The position numbers and the translations under genes were made by a program. Shown here piece by piece: positions 7,042-12,670 of a stretch of 12,670 nucleotides of DNA (position 1 is its first letter; every line of letters starts with the position of its first letter). Below the pieces are notes generated by a model. That model ran no database searches and was not told where the DNA came from. It saw only the letters and a list, made by a program, of their open reading frames with translations. This stretch comes from Lachnospiraceae bacterium UBA3863 (GTDB lineage: Bacteria > Bacillota > Clostridia > Lachnospirales > Lachnospiraceae), in NCBI GenBank assembly GCA_002392385.1, contig DGGX01000251.1, forward strand, positions 16,340 through 29,009, in the 5' to 3' direction.

Positions 7042-8202
7042 ATGGCCGATGATAAGGGAAAACGCGATAATAAAGCGATAAAACAAGGAAAAACGACAAG
7101 CATGGACAAGGCAGTTAAGACAGAAGGGGAACAGGAGGGGAGACTGACAGTCTCCGACCGTCTGCAGATGGGGCTTTTCGCGGGGATCTTCCTGGGCCTG
7201 CTGATCCTGGGCTCCGCCCTGATGCAGCCGACCAGGTGGTTTGACGAGAAGCTCCTGCAGAACCGCAACGCGCGGTCGACGCAGATGCGGGAGCAGAAGG
7301 AGGACACGATCGACCTCCTGAATCTGGGGGACAGTCTCAGCGTGACCGGCTTCACGCCCATGGAGCTGTGGAAGGAGAGGGGCTATACCTCTTTCAACAT
7401 CGGCGCCGACGGCATTCACATGTCGGAGGCCTACTATGCTCTGGTGGAGGCCTGCAGCAGACAGCATCCGAAATATGCCCTTCTGGAATCTCTGACCCTG
7501 ATACGTTATAATCCGCGGGATGACCGGCAGATGGTCCTGTCCCAGCCGCTCTATCACACTTTTGACCTTCTAAAGTACCACAGCCACTGGAAGCGCATGA
7601 TCGAGGGGCCCGGGGTCATGATCTACCACCGGGGCTATGTGGTGAACGGCAAGAGCCGTCCTTATGAGGGGGATCCCAACTATCTGACGGACCGGGAGAT
7701 CGGCGACGTCCATGAGGACCGGGTGCCGGATCTCAACCGGTATTATTTCCGCCGGATGCACGAGTTCTGTGCCGACAGGGACATCACCCTGGTCATCTAC
7801 AGCATGCCGTCCCCCAAGGACTACAGCCTGCGCAGGGTCAATGTCATGGAGGCATTTGCCCGGGAGGAGGGGGTGCCCTATGTGGACCTCAACCGGTATG
7901 TTGAGGACATGGGCATTGACTGGAGCCGTGACACCAGCGACCGCGGGGACCACCTGAATGTCTACGGGGCCTCCAAGGCCACGGTCTGTCTGGCGGACCG
8001 GGTCCTGGACCAGTGTACGGCCGACGGCACGGGACCGGCCCTGCCGGATCACCGGGGAGAGCCGGGCTACGAGGACTGGGAGGCGGAGGTGTCCGCTTAT
8101 GACCAGCTGGTCATCGACATGGAGGGCAAGAATTTCGGCGATGTCCGGAAGGAATTGAAGCAGAAGGATGCAGAAGGAGAAGAGGGAGAAGAGGGAGAAT
8201 GA
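7042..8202 (+). CDS. SGNH-hydrolase-like membrane protein, partner of the MBOAT acyltransferase
   Basis: 386 residues. A Lys-rich cytoplasmic N-terminus leads to one membrane helix (about 43-62) and an extracytoplasmic SGNH domain. N-L-G96-D97-S98-L-S is the nucleophile block with Ser98. D-R-G-D303-H304-L-N-V-Y-G-A-S-K supplies the Asp-His pair near the C-terminus. In family members this domain passes an acyl group delivered by an MBOAT protein to a polysaccharide, as in PatB and AlgJ/X-type proteins. The start is uncertain. ATG 7042 lies one base after the MBOAT stop and would be translationally coupled but has no clear ribosome binding site; ATG 7102 is in frame with AAGGA 12 bases upstream. 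Both keep the membrane helix. The C-terminus ends in a Gly/Glu repeat encoded by a tandem 9-base unit (8179-8196), likely variable in length. The terminator follows directly. Confidence 0.85.
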   Translation: MADDKGKRDNKAIKQGKTTSMDKAVKTEGEQEGRLTVSDRLQMGLFAGIFLGLLILGSALMQPTRWFDEKLLQNRNARSTQMREQKEDTIDLLNLGDSLSVTGFTPMELWKERGYTSFNIGADGIHMSEAYYALVEACSRQHPKYALLESLTLIRYNPRDDRQMVLSQPLYHTFDLLKYHSHWKRMIEGPGVMIYHRGYVVNGKSRPYEGDPNYLTDREIGDVHEDRVPDLNRYYFRRMHEFCADRDITLVIYSMPSPKDYSLRRVNVMEAFAREEGVPYVDLNRYVEDMGIDWSRDTSDRGDHLNVYGASKATVCLADRVLDQCTADGTGPALPDHRGEPGYEDWEAEVSAYDQLVIDMEGKNFGDVRKELKQKDAEGEEGEEGE

Positions 8203-8209
8203 CCTCACC

Positions 8210-8253
8210 GGGATGACCCGCCGGGCCGCTAAGGCCTGGGGATCATCCCTTTT
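8210..8253 (+). terminator. Strong intrinsic terminator closing the acyltransferase operon
   Basis: GGGATGA at 8210-8216 pairs perfectly with TCATCCC at 8243-8249. The pairing continues inward as CCC 8217-8219 with GGG 8239-8241 past a one-base bulge (A8242). A further GGCC/GGCC stem (8224-8227 with 8233-8236) caps the hairpin. TTTT at 8250-8253 follows immediately. It begins 8 bases after the SGNH stop codon. Confidence 0.88.
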
Positions 8254-8263
8254 GTCTGTGCGG

Positions 8264-8279
8264 GGCCTTCCGGGAGGCC
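8264..8279 (+). other. Second small hairpin after the terminator
   Basis: GGCCT 8264-8268 pairs with AGGCC 8275-8279 around a six-base loop. No T run follows, so it is not a terminator by itself. It may support the hairpin just upstream or form part of an upstream region of the next promoter. Confidence 0.35.
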
Positions 8280-8337
8280 GGGAGGAACAATTCGGGCACC
8301 GGATGCGAAAATCTCCCATGGAGAATTCAGTTTTCTA

Positions 8338-8346
8338 TGTTATGAT
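8338..8346 (+). promoter_or_regulatory. Extended -10 promoter for the Ser/Thr kinase operon
   Basis: TGTTATGAT consists of a TGn extension and TATGAT, which matches TATAAT at five of six positions. It lies in an AT-rich patch after the terminator and about 80 bases before the kinase start. No good -35 box is visible 17 bases upstream, which is tolerable for an extended -10 promoter. The start of transcription would be near 8353. An alternative overlapping -10 is TTAAAT at 8346-8351. Confidence 0.5.
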
Positions 8347-8375
8347 TAAATGTACGGAGTCATTCCGGCAGTAAG

Positions 8376-8407
8376 GTTTTAGGGAGTTTTCAGGCAGTTT
8401 GTTCTGC
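8376..8407 (+). repeat. Phased GTTTT repeats in the leader of the kinase gene
   Basis: GTTTTAGGGA (8376-8385) is followed by the similar GTTTTCAGGCA (8386-8396), then GTTT at 8397-8400. The copies are spaced 10 and 11 bases apart, about one helical turn. A small hairpin (GCAG 8394-8397 with CTGC 8404-8407) overlaps the last copy just before the start region. The stretch lies downstream of the likely promoter, so it could be an operator or leader element, or simple chance. Confidence 0.3.
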
Positions 8408-8425
8408 AGAGGAATGAGAACAGGC

Positions 8426-10810
8426 ATGGGTACGACGTCAGAAACGATCAGGATCCCCTGGGTGGGCTGGAAGCTGGGCCGCAGACTGGGCAGCGGCAGC
8501 TTCGGCATGGTGTATGAGATAGAGAGGACAGTGGGCACCGAGACGGAGCGCGCGGCTCTCAAGGTCATTTCCTTCCCCAAGGAGGGGATGGTGGAGGATC
8601 TGGAGAGCGAGGGCTATCCTCTTGCCAGCATCCGCAGGATGTGCGACAGCTGCAAGGCAGACCTGCTCCGTGAATACGGGGTGATGATGCAGCTGAAGGG
8701 TCACTCCAATATCGTCAGCTGTGAGGATTTCACCACCGAGGATATGGAGAACGGGACAGGCTTCCGCATGTATATCCGCATGGAACTGCTGCAGCCCCTC
8801 AGGGACGTGCTGCGGCAGGGGAATCTGTCCGAGAAGGAAGTGATCCGTCTGGGGAGGGACCTGTGCAGGGCTCTTAGCATCTGCCACGGCATGGACATCA
8901 TCCATCGGGACATCAAGCCCCAGAACATCTTCCGGTCCCACTTCGGGGACTATAAGCTGGGAGATTTCGGCATCGCCAGAAGGATGGAGGGTACCGAGAA
9001 GGCCACGGTGGCCGGGACCACCAACTATATGGCGCCCGAGGTCTACCATCACGAGCCCTATGGCAAGGATGCGGATCTCTATTCTCTGGGCATGGTCCTC
9101 TACTACCTGCTCAATGACCGGCGGATGCCCTTCCTGTCCGCGGGGGAGCAGATCCCGTCCCTGCAGGAGGAGTCCCGGGCCATGCTGCGCCGTGTCCGGG
9201 GAGAGAAGATCCCGGCGCCGGCAGGCGGGAGTCCTGCCCTGCAGGAGATCGTCCTGCGCGCCGTTGCCTACGACCGGAATGACCGCTACAGGTCTGCCGA
9301 GGAGATGCTGGCAGCCCTGGAGAGTCTCCAGGACGCGCCCGTGGGCGGTCCGGTCTACGACGGGGAGGCAACGTCCGCCGGGGACGAGACTGTGAGCCTC
9401 CTGTCCAGGTATATGGAGACGGGCAGGCCGGCCCGGGAAGAACAGACCTTCTATGGGCAGAAGGATGTAGAGAACGAGGAGATCCTTGAGGAGAACCCCG
9501 GCGACGAGACCATGTCGGTGGCATCTGTCTTCGGACGGGGCAGGGCGGAAGAGACGGCCGGATACATAGACGGCCGGGACAGGACCGGGTACGAAAGCGG
9601 GCCGGACAGGACCGGGTACGGAGACAGGCAGAACAGGCGGAACGTGCAGGCCAGGCTGAGCGAACAGGCCGGCCGGCAGGCAGTGCAGGCAGAGCAGGGG
9701 AGGAATGCCGCGGGTCTTCCCATAAAGAAATTCCTCCCGGTGATCATCGCGGCAATACTGGTCCTTGTCGTTGGCGTGGCGGTGGTAACGCTCCGCCGTT
9801 CACAGCCCGAGAAGCAGTACCAGGAGGCCCTGGCCCTGGCGGACGCGGGCAGCTACGAAGAGGCCATCGAGGCCTTCGAAGAGATAGGGGACTATAAGGA
9901 CGTCGCCGACCGGATCAAGGACTGCTATTACCAGCGCGGGATCCTGCATGCGGAGGCCGGGGAATACCAGGAGGCCATCGAGGATCTCAGGACGGCCGGT
10001 GATTACAAGGACGCCGCGGACCAGATCAACAAATGCCACTATCAGCGCGGGAGCCTCTATGCGGAGGCCGGGGAATACCAGGAGGCCATCGAGGCTTTCA
10101 AGGCGGCCGGAAGCTATGAGGACGCGGAGGACCGGATCGTGGAATGCCTGAACGGCATCTACGGGGACATCTACGGAGACCTGGTCAGCGCGGGGACCGG
10201 CAACACCGTTAAGTTCGGCCACTACGAGCAGGACAATAACAAAGACGACGGCAAGGAGGAGATCGAGTGGGTCGTCCTGGACAAGACCGTCAGCGACCAG
10301 GGCGTCGAGGCGCTCCTGCTCAGCAAATATGCCCTGGACTGTGTGCCCTACAGCAGAGAAGACGGGGACGTGACCTGGGCCTACTCCTACATGCGGGAGT
10401 GGCTGAATGAGAAGTTCGTGAACAAGGCTTTTAACGACCAGGAGAGGTCCCTGATCGCCGAGGACGACGTATCGGTGGACAGCAATCCGGTCTATCCCAC
10501 CATGTCCGGGGATCCTGTACAGGATCAGGTCTTCCTCCTCAGCACCATGGAGGCGGAGAAATATTTCTCCTCCAATTCGGCCAGAGAATGCAGACCCACC
10601 GGCTACGCCGTCGCCCGCGGCGCCTATACGGCCAGGGACGGCGACGAGAAGGGCAACTGCATCTGGTGGCTGAGAACACCGGGGGATTCCGATTCCAATG
10701 TGGCCCGTGTCTATGTGGACGGAGAGGTCCACTACCAGGGCATCTACGCCAACGACAATGATGACAGTGTGCGGCCGGCCGTCCGGATCCGGATCGAGAC
10801 CGATTTCTAA
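8426..10810 (+). CDS. Transmembrane Ser/Thr protein kinase with helical repeats and DUF6273-like outer domain
   Basis: 794 residues from ATG 8426. ATG 8414 and TTG 8399 are in frame, and the start is uncertain because AGAGGA at 8408-8413 is 12 bases from 8426 and touches 8414. The PknB-like kinase domain (about 15-300) looks active: G22-S-G-S-F-G-M-V, Lys46 in A-A-L-K, H160-R-D162-I-K-P-Q-N, D180-F-G and A203-P-E. A disordered linker (about 300-435) holds two G-D-E-T-x-S motifs and a short duplicated D-R-T-G-Y segment. One membrane helix lies at 436-456. Outside come three 37-residue repeats (471-507, 508-544, 545-581) of the A-G-x-Y-x-E-A-I type, resembling TPR/Sel1-like helical hairpins. 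A domain from about 593 to the end resembles DUF6273, with V-K-F-G-H-Y, W-V-V-L, W-L-R-T-P-G and V-R-P-A-V-R. The layout parallels PASTA kinases, with the PASTA sensor replaced. No partner phosphatase is in the window. Confidence 0.92.
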   Translation: MGTTSETIRIPWVGWKLGRRLGSGSFGMVYEIERTVGTETERAALKVISFPKEGMVEDLESEGYPLASIRRMCDSCKADLLREYGVMMQLKGHSNIVSCEDFTTEDMENGTGFRMYIRMELLQPLRDVLRQGNLSEKEVIRLGRDLCRALSICHGMDIIHRDIKPQNIFRSHFGDYKLGDFGIARRMEGTEKATVAGTTNYMAPEVYHHEPYGKDADLYSLGMVLYYLLNDRRMPFLSAGEQIPSLQEESRAMLRRVRGEKIPAPAGGSPALQEIVLRAVAYDRNDRYRSAEEMLAALESLQDAPVGGPVYDGEATSAGDETVSLLSRYMETGRPAREEQTFYGQKDVENEEILEENPGDETMSVASVFGRGRAEETAGYIDGRDRTGYESGPDRTGYGDRQNRRNVQARLSEQAGRQAVQAEQGRNAAGLPIKKFLPVIIAAILVLVVGVAVVTLRRSQPEKQYQEALALADAGSYEEAIEAFEEIGDYKDVADRIKDCYYQRGILHAEAGEYQEAIEDLRTAGDYKDAADQINKCHYQRGSLYAEAGEYQEAIEAFKAAGSYEDAEDRIVECLNGIYGDIYGDLVSAGTGNTVKFGHYEQDNNKDDGKEEIEWVVLDKTVSDQGVEALLLSKYALDCVPYSREDGDVTWAYSYMREWLNEKFVNKAFNDQERSLIAEDDVSVDSNPVYPTMSGDPVQDQVFLLSTMEAEKYFSSNSARECRPTGYAVARGAYTARDGDEKGNCIWWLRTPGDSDSNVARVYVDGEVHYQGIYANDNDDSVRPAVRIRIETDF
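9577..9620 (+). repeat. 17-base direct repeat in the kinase linker
   Basis: The same 17 bases occur at 9577-9593 and 9604-9620, 27 bases apart, so the frame is kept. They encode a duplicated D-R-T-G-Y in the disordered part before the membrane helix. This looks like a recent in-frame duplication. Confidence 0.75.
9836..10168 (+). repeat. Three tandem 111-base units encoding 37-residue helical repeats
   Basis: Three units of 37 codons make the helical repeats of the kinase's outer part. Units two and three share an identical 36-base block at 9948-9983 and 10059-10094, exactly 111 bases apart. Unit one is more diverged. The identity suggests recent duplication or gene conversion between units two and three, and a potential for copy-number change. 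Confidence 0.85.
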
Positions 10811-10829
10811 GAGTCACGGAGGTTTCGGC

Positions 10830-11660
10830 ATGGAGAAGAAGAGGCGGAATGGAAGATGGATCGGGGCGGCGCTGGTGATCCTGGCGGCTGCCTGCCTGAC
10901 GCTGGCAGCGGCCTGCAGCCGGCTGGACCGGGACAGCAGGATACAGCCCGCCGGGGAGAACGGCAAGATCCGGTACGGTTATCAGGAGATCGCGGGCCAG
11001 CCCTATTATTTCAACAAGCTGGGCAGGTTCTGGGACAAGGGCTGGATCGAGGGCCGTGACAACCGCTATTACTGCCTCGGCGAGGGGCAGCTGGCGACCG
11101 GCTGGCGCTATATGGGCGACAAGGCCTATTATTTCTATCAGGCGGAGGACGAGGGGCACAGGCTCGGCGCCCAGGCCCGGAACTATACCACCTCCGGCAA
11201 GATCACGATTCCGGAATGCGGCTATCTGGAGGGGGACGAGGCCATGGTGATCGGCTACGCTCTGGACGTGCTCGACCGCTACGGCTGGACCCTGAAGGAC
11301 GCCTACAAGTATTCCGGCGCCCTGCGCTTCCAGCGCAACCCGGAAGAGGTCTACGGCTTCAAGATCGTCAACTGTGCCCTGCAGGGCTTCAAATACGGGA
11401 AGGGCAACTGCCTTTCCTGGGCAGGCACCTTCTGCGTCATGGCCAAGGTCATGGGCTACGACTGCCGGCTGGTCTGGGGCACCCTGCCCTTCCAGGGCGA
11501 GGACGTTCCCCACGGCTGGGCGGAGATCTGGGAGGAGGACGGGATCCACGTCTACGACCCCCGGAGAAATGACGGCGACGACATGACGGGCTTTGACCAG
11601 CGGTACGGAGAGAAGGGTTCCCTGCGGTACAGCGACAAGAGGCAGTATCTGGACTGGTAG
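10830..11660 (+). CDS. Membrane-anchored transglutaminase-like protein with cell-wall-binding-like repeats
   Basis: 276 residues, with GGAGG at 10818-10822 placed 7 bases before the ATG and 19 bases after the kinase stop. A basic start (K-K-R-R) and hydrophobic stretch end in L-A-A-A-C29, a slightly off-consensus lipobox, so it is probably a lipoprotein or otherwise a signal-anchored protein. Residues 48-105 hold aromatic/Gly motifs (Q-P-Y-Y-F-N, G-W-I-E, Y-Y-C-L-G, G-W-R-Y, Y-Y-F-Y) like the choline/cell-wall-binding repeats of Gram-positive surface proteins. The C-terminal half is a transglutaminase-like fold with the expected triad: Cys194 in K-G-N-C-L-S-W, His228 in P-H-G-W-A-E and Asp243 in V-Y-D-P. 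Bacterial members act as proteases, amidases or cross-linking enzymes, and the reaction here cannot be told. Its place directly behind the sensor kinase suggests a job at the wall under the same control. Confidence 0.88.
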   Translation: MEKKRRNGRWIGAALVILAAACLTLAAACSRLDRDSRIQPAGENGKIRYGYQEIAGQPYYFNKLGRFWDKGWIEGRDNRYYCLGEGQLATGWRYMGDKAYYFYQAEDEGHRLGAQARNYTTSGKITIPECGYLEGDEAMVIGYALDVLDRYGWTLKDAYKYSGALRFQRNPEEVYGFKIVNCALQGFKYGKGNCLSWAGTFCVMAKVMGYDCRLVWGTLPFQGEDVPHGWAEIWEEDGIHVYDPRRNDGDDMTGFDQRYGEKGSLRYSDKRQYLDW

Positions 11661-11672
11661 GAGGTTTACAGA

Positions 11673-11966
11673 ATGATTAGGAAGAGCTTGTTCAAGAACG
11701 TGCACCGGCTGTTTGTGGTGGCGGCACTGACCATGTCCATGTGCCTTTTCTGCGGCTGCGGCCAGAAGGAGGCTGCCGAGGCGCCGGCCCGGGAGGAGCC
11801 CGCCGGCGAGGCCGCTGAGACAGTCGAGGAGCCGGTGGAGGAGACGACGGAAGAGGCGGCCGAGGATGAGAACCCCCTCCACGCCGCGGATCCCATGACG
11901 CAGGAAGAGATGGAGGCGGAAGATTCGGATGGATGCATCGAAGACTCTGAAGACCTCCTCTACTGA
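11673..11966 (+). CDS. Small, highly acidic putative lipoprotein
   Basis: 97 residues. AGGAGG at 11659-11664 overlaps the stop codon of the previous gene and lies 8 bases before the ATG. A basic N-terminus (I-R-K-S-L-F-K) and hydrophobic core end in L-F-C-G-C29-G, a lipobox-like site with Cys29 as probable lipid-modified residue. The rest is almost only Glu, Ala, Pro and Thr (E-E-P, A-E-T-V-E-E-P-V-E-E-T-T-E-E), probably disordered, ending in D-S-E-D-L-L-Y. No enzyme domain is seen and the family was not recognised. It may be a spacer or a charged surface partner of the neighbouring proteins (inference). Its last 38 bases overlap the next gene in another frame. The signal peptide, ribosome binding site and operon position argue that it is a real gene. 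Confidence 0.75.
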   Translation: MIRKSLFKNVHRLFVVAALTMSMCLFCGCGQKEAAEAPAREEPAGEAAETVEEPVEETTEEAAEDENPLHAADPMTQEEMEAEDSDGCIEDSEDLLY

Positions 11967-12670
11967 CCGTTCCCAGGCCCTGTCGCTTCTGCGGATCGCG
12001 GCCTGTATCGCGATCCTGGTCCTGCACACGGTCTTTGCCGCCAATGAGTATTTTCAGAGCTCCATCACCGGTGTGCAGAACATGGTATCCAGAGTGGTGG
12101 AGAACAATATGATGTGGGCGGTGCCGGTCTTTCTGATGGTGACCGGCGCCCTGCAGCTGGACCCTTCCAGGAAGCTGACCCTCCGCAAGCTGTACGGAAA
12201 GTACATCAGGCGGATCCTGCTGACCCTGGTCCTGTTTTCTGTGGTCTTTCGCCTTTTTGACATGGTTATGGACGGGGAGGGACTGAGCCTGACCGGCCTG
12301 CTGCAGGCCTTCACGGAGCTGGTGACCTCCAAGGGCTGGGGCCATCTCTGGTATCTCTACCTCCTGATCGGCCTCTATGTTCTGCTGCCCTTCTACCGGA
12401 AGATCACGGAGACCTGCACGGACAGGGAGCTGACCTACCTGGCGGCCGTCTATGTGGTCTTCACCTCGTTCATTCCCATGATCGAGAGCGCCGGCCTGGC
12501 CATCGGCTTCTATATCAGTGAATCTCTGGTCTACCCCCTCTACCTGCTGGCGGGCCATATGCTGTATGTCCGCAGGTGGCGCATTGGACGGACCGCGGCA
12601 GCGGCCCTGGTCGTCCTGACCACGGCGGCCCTGGCCATTCTCACCGCGGCCGGCACGGCGGGGGTCCTGA
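11929..12670 (+). CDS. Acyltransferase-3 family membrane protein (partial, runs off the window)
   Basis: 247 residues are visible and no stop is reached before the end of the window. ATG 11929 lies inside the small lipoprotein gene (38-base overlap, frame +1), with GGAAG at 11918-11922 six bases upstream. Acyltransferase-3 features are clear: L-R-I-A-A-C-I-A-I-L-V-L-H33 in helix 1 with the conserved His; V-P-V-F-L-M-V-T-G (65-73), the usual F-F-x-x-S-G position; the basic K-Y-I-R-R-I; and G-H139-L-W-Y-L-Y-L-L-I-G-L-Y-V-L-L-P-F-Y, very typical of O-acetyltransferases of the WecH/OatA type. Several membrane helices are present. These proteins acetylate or succinylate envelope sugars using a cytoplasmic donor. 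This would be the second acylation enzyme in the window, independent of the MBOAT-SGNH pair. The substrate is unknown. Confidence 0.9.
   Translation, partial: MDASKTLKTSSTDRSQALSLLRIAACIAILVLHTVFAANEYFQSSITGVQNMVSRVVENNMMWAVPVFLMVTGALQLDPSRKLTLRKLYGKYIRRILLTLVLFSVVFRLFDMVMDGEGLSLTGLLQAFTELVTSKGWGHLWYLYLLIGLYVLLPFYRKITETCTDRELTYLAAVYVVFTSFIPMIESAGLAIGFYISESLVYPLYLLAGHMLYVRRWRIGRTAAAALVVLTTAALAILTAAGTAGVL

Noticed and set aside
5424..8202. A D-alanylation (dlt) operon
   Set aside because: DltA and DltC are absent, and the SGNH protein has a G-D-S nucleophile block and a D-H-L-N-x-x-G-A motif more like PatB/AlgJ-type proteins than DltD.
8168..8374. A 68-codon + strand open frame between the SGNH gene and the kinase gene
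   Set aside because: It contains the intrinsic terminator and the promoter region and has no coding character.
8399..8425. TTG 8399 or ATG 8414 as the start of the kinase gene
   Set aside because: TTG 8399 has no well-spaced ribosome binding site, and the AGAGGA before 8414 leaves no spacer. ATG 8426 was preferred, though only weakly.
9836..10168. Evenly spaced repeats considered as a possible CRISPR array
   Set aside because: The units are 111 bases, in frame, and encode protein repeats inside a kinase gene. The intervening sequence is coding, not spacer-like.
10539..12044. A 501-codon minus-strand open frame across the kinase end, the transglutaminase-like gene and the lipoprotein gene
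   Set aside because: It runs through three well-supported + strand genes, shows no recognisable motif, and its composition is that of a shadow frame.

Overview
The window is a GC-rich stretch (about 60% GC, estimated by eye) in which every gene supported here lies on the + strand. The gene families and the strong AGGAGG-type ribosome binding sites suggest a high-GC member of the Bacillota, most likely class Clostridia and possibly Lachnospiraceae. They include a YfhO/GtrA/GT2 cassette, an MBOAT-SGNH pair, a Ser/Thr kinase with a C-terminal DUF6273-like domain and an acidic lipoprotein. This placement rests on family content and was not checked against a database. Almost everything here concerns the cell envelope: making or decorating surface polymers, and sensing or remodelling the wall.

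Layout. (1) Positions 1-818: the last residues of what looks like an OmpR-type response regulator, then a histidine kinase with only the DHp and ATPase domains and no membrane sensor. (2) Positions 819-972: a short gap with small hairpins and a possible extended -10 promoter. (3) Positions 973-5343: a tightly packed yfhO-like / gtrA-like / GT2 operon. This is the set of parts known from three-component polymer glycosylation: a GT2 enzyme loads a sugar on undecaprenyl phosphate, a GtrA/GtcA-type protein is thought to flip it, and a YfhO-type GT-C enzyme transfers it to a polymer outside. (4) Positions 5372-8202: a good promoter, then an MBOAT O-acyltransferase followed one base later by an SGNH-hydrolase-like membrane protein. 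Such pairs O-acylate extracellular polymers. A strong intrinsic terminator at 8210-8253 closes this block.

(5) Positions 8338-12670: a second envelope operon under a probable extended -10 promoter. It encodes a transmembrane Ser/Thr kinase whose outside part has three 37-residue helical repeats and a DUF6273-like domain. Next come a membrane-anchored transglutaminase-like protein with cell-wall-binding-like repeats, a very acidic small lipoprotein, and an acyltransferase-3 membrane protein that runs off the end of the window.

Interpretation (inference): the first block probably adds sugars and acyl groups to the same or related surface polymers. The second looks like a kinase-controlled module that senses the outer surface and acts there through a transglutaminase-like protein and a second acyltransferase. 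No phosphatase, FHA protein, mobile element, CRISPR array, tRNA or rRNA was seen.
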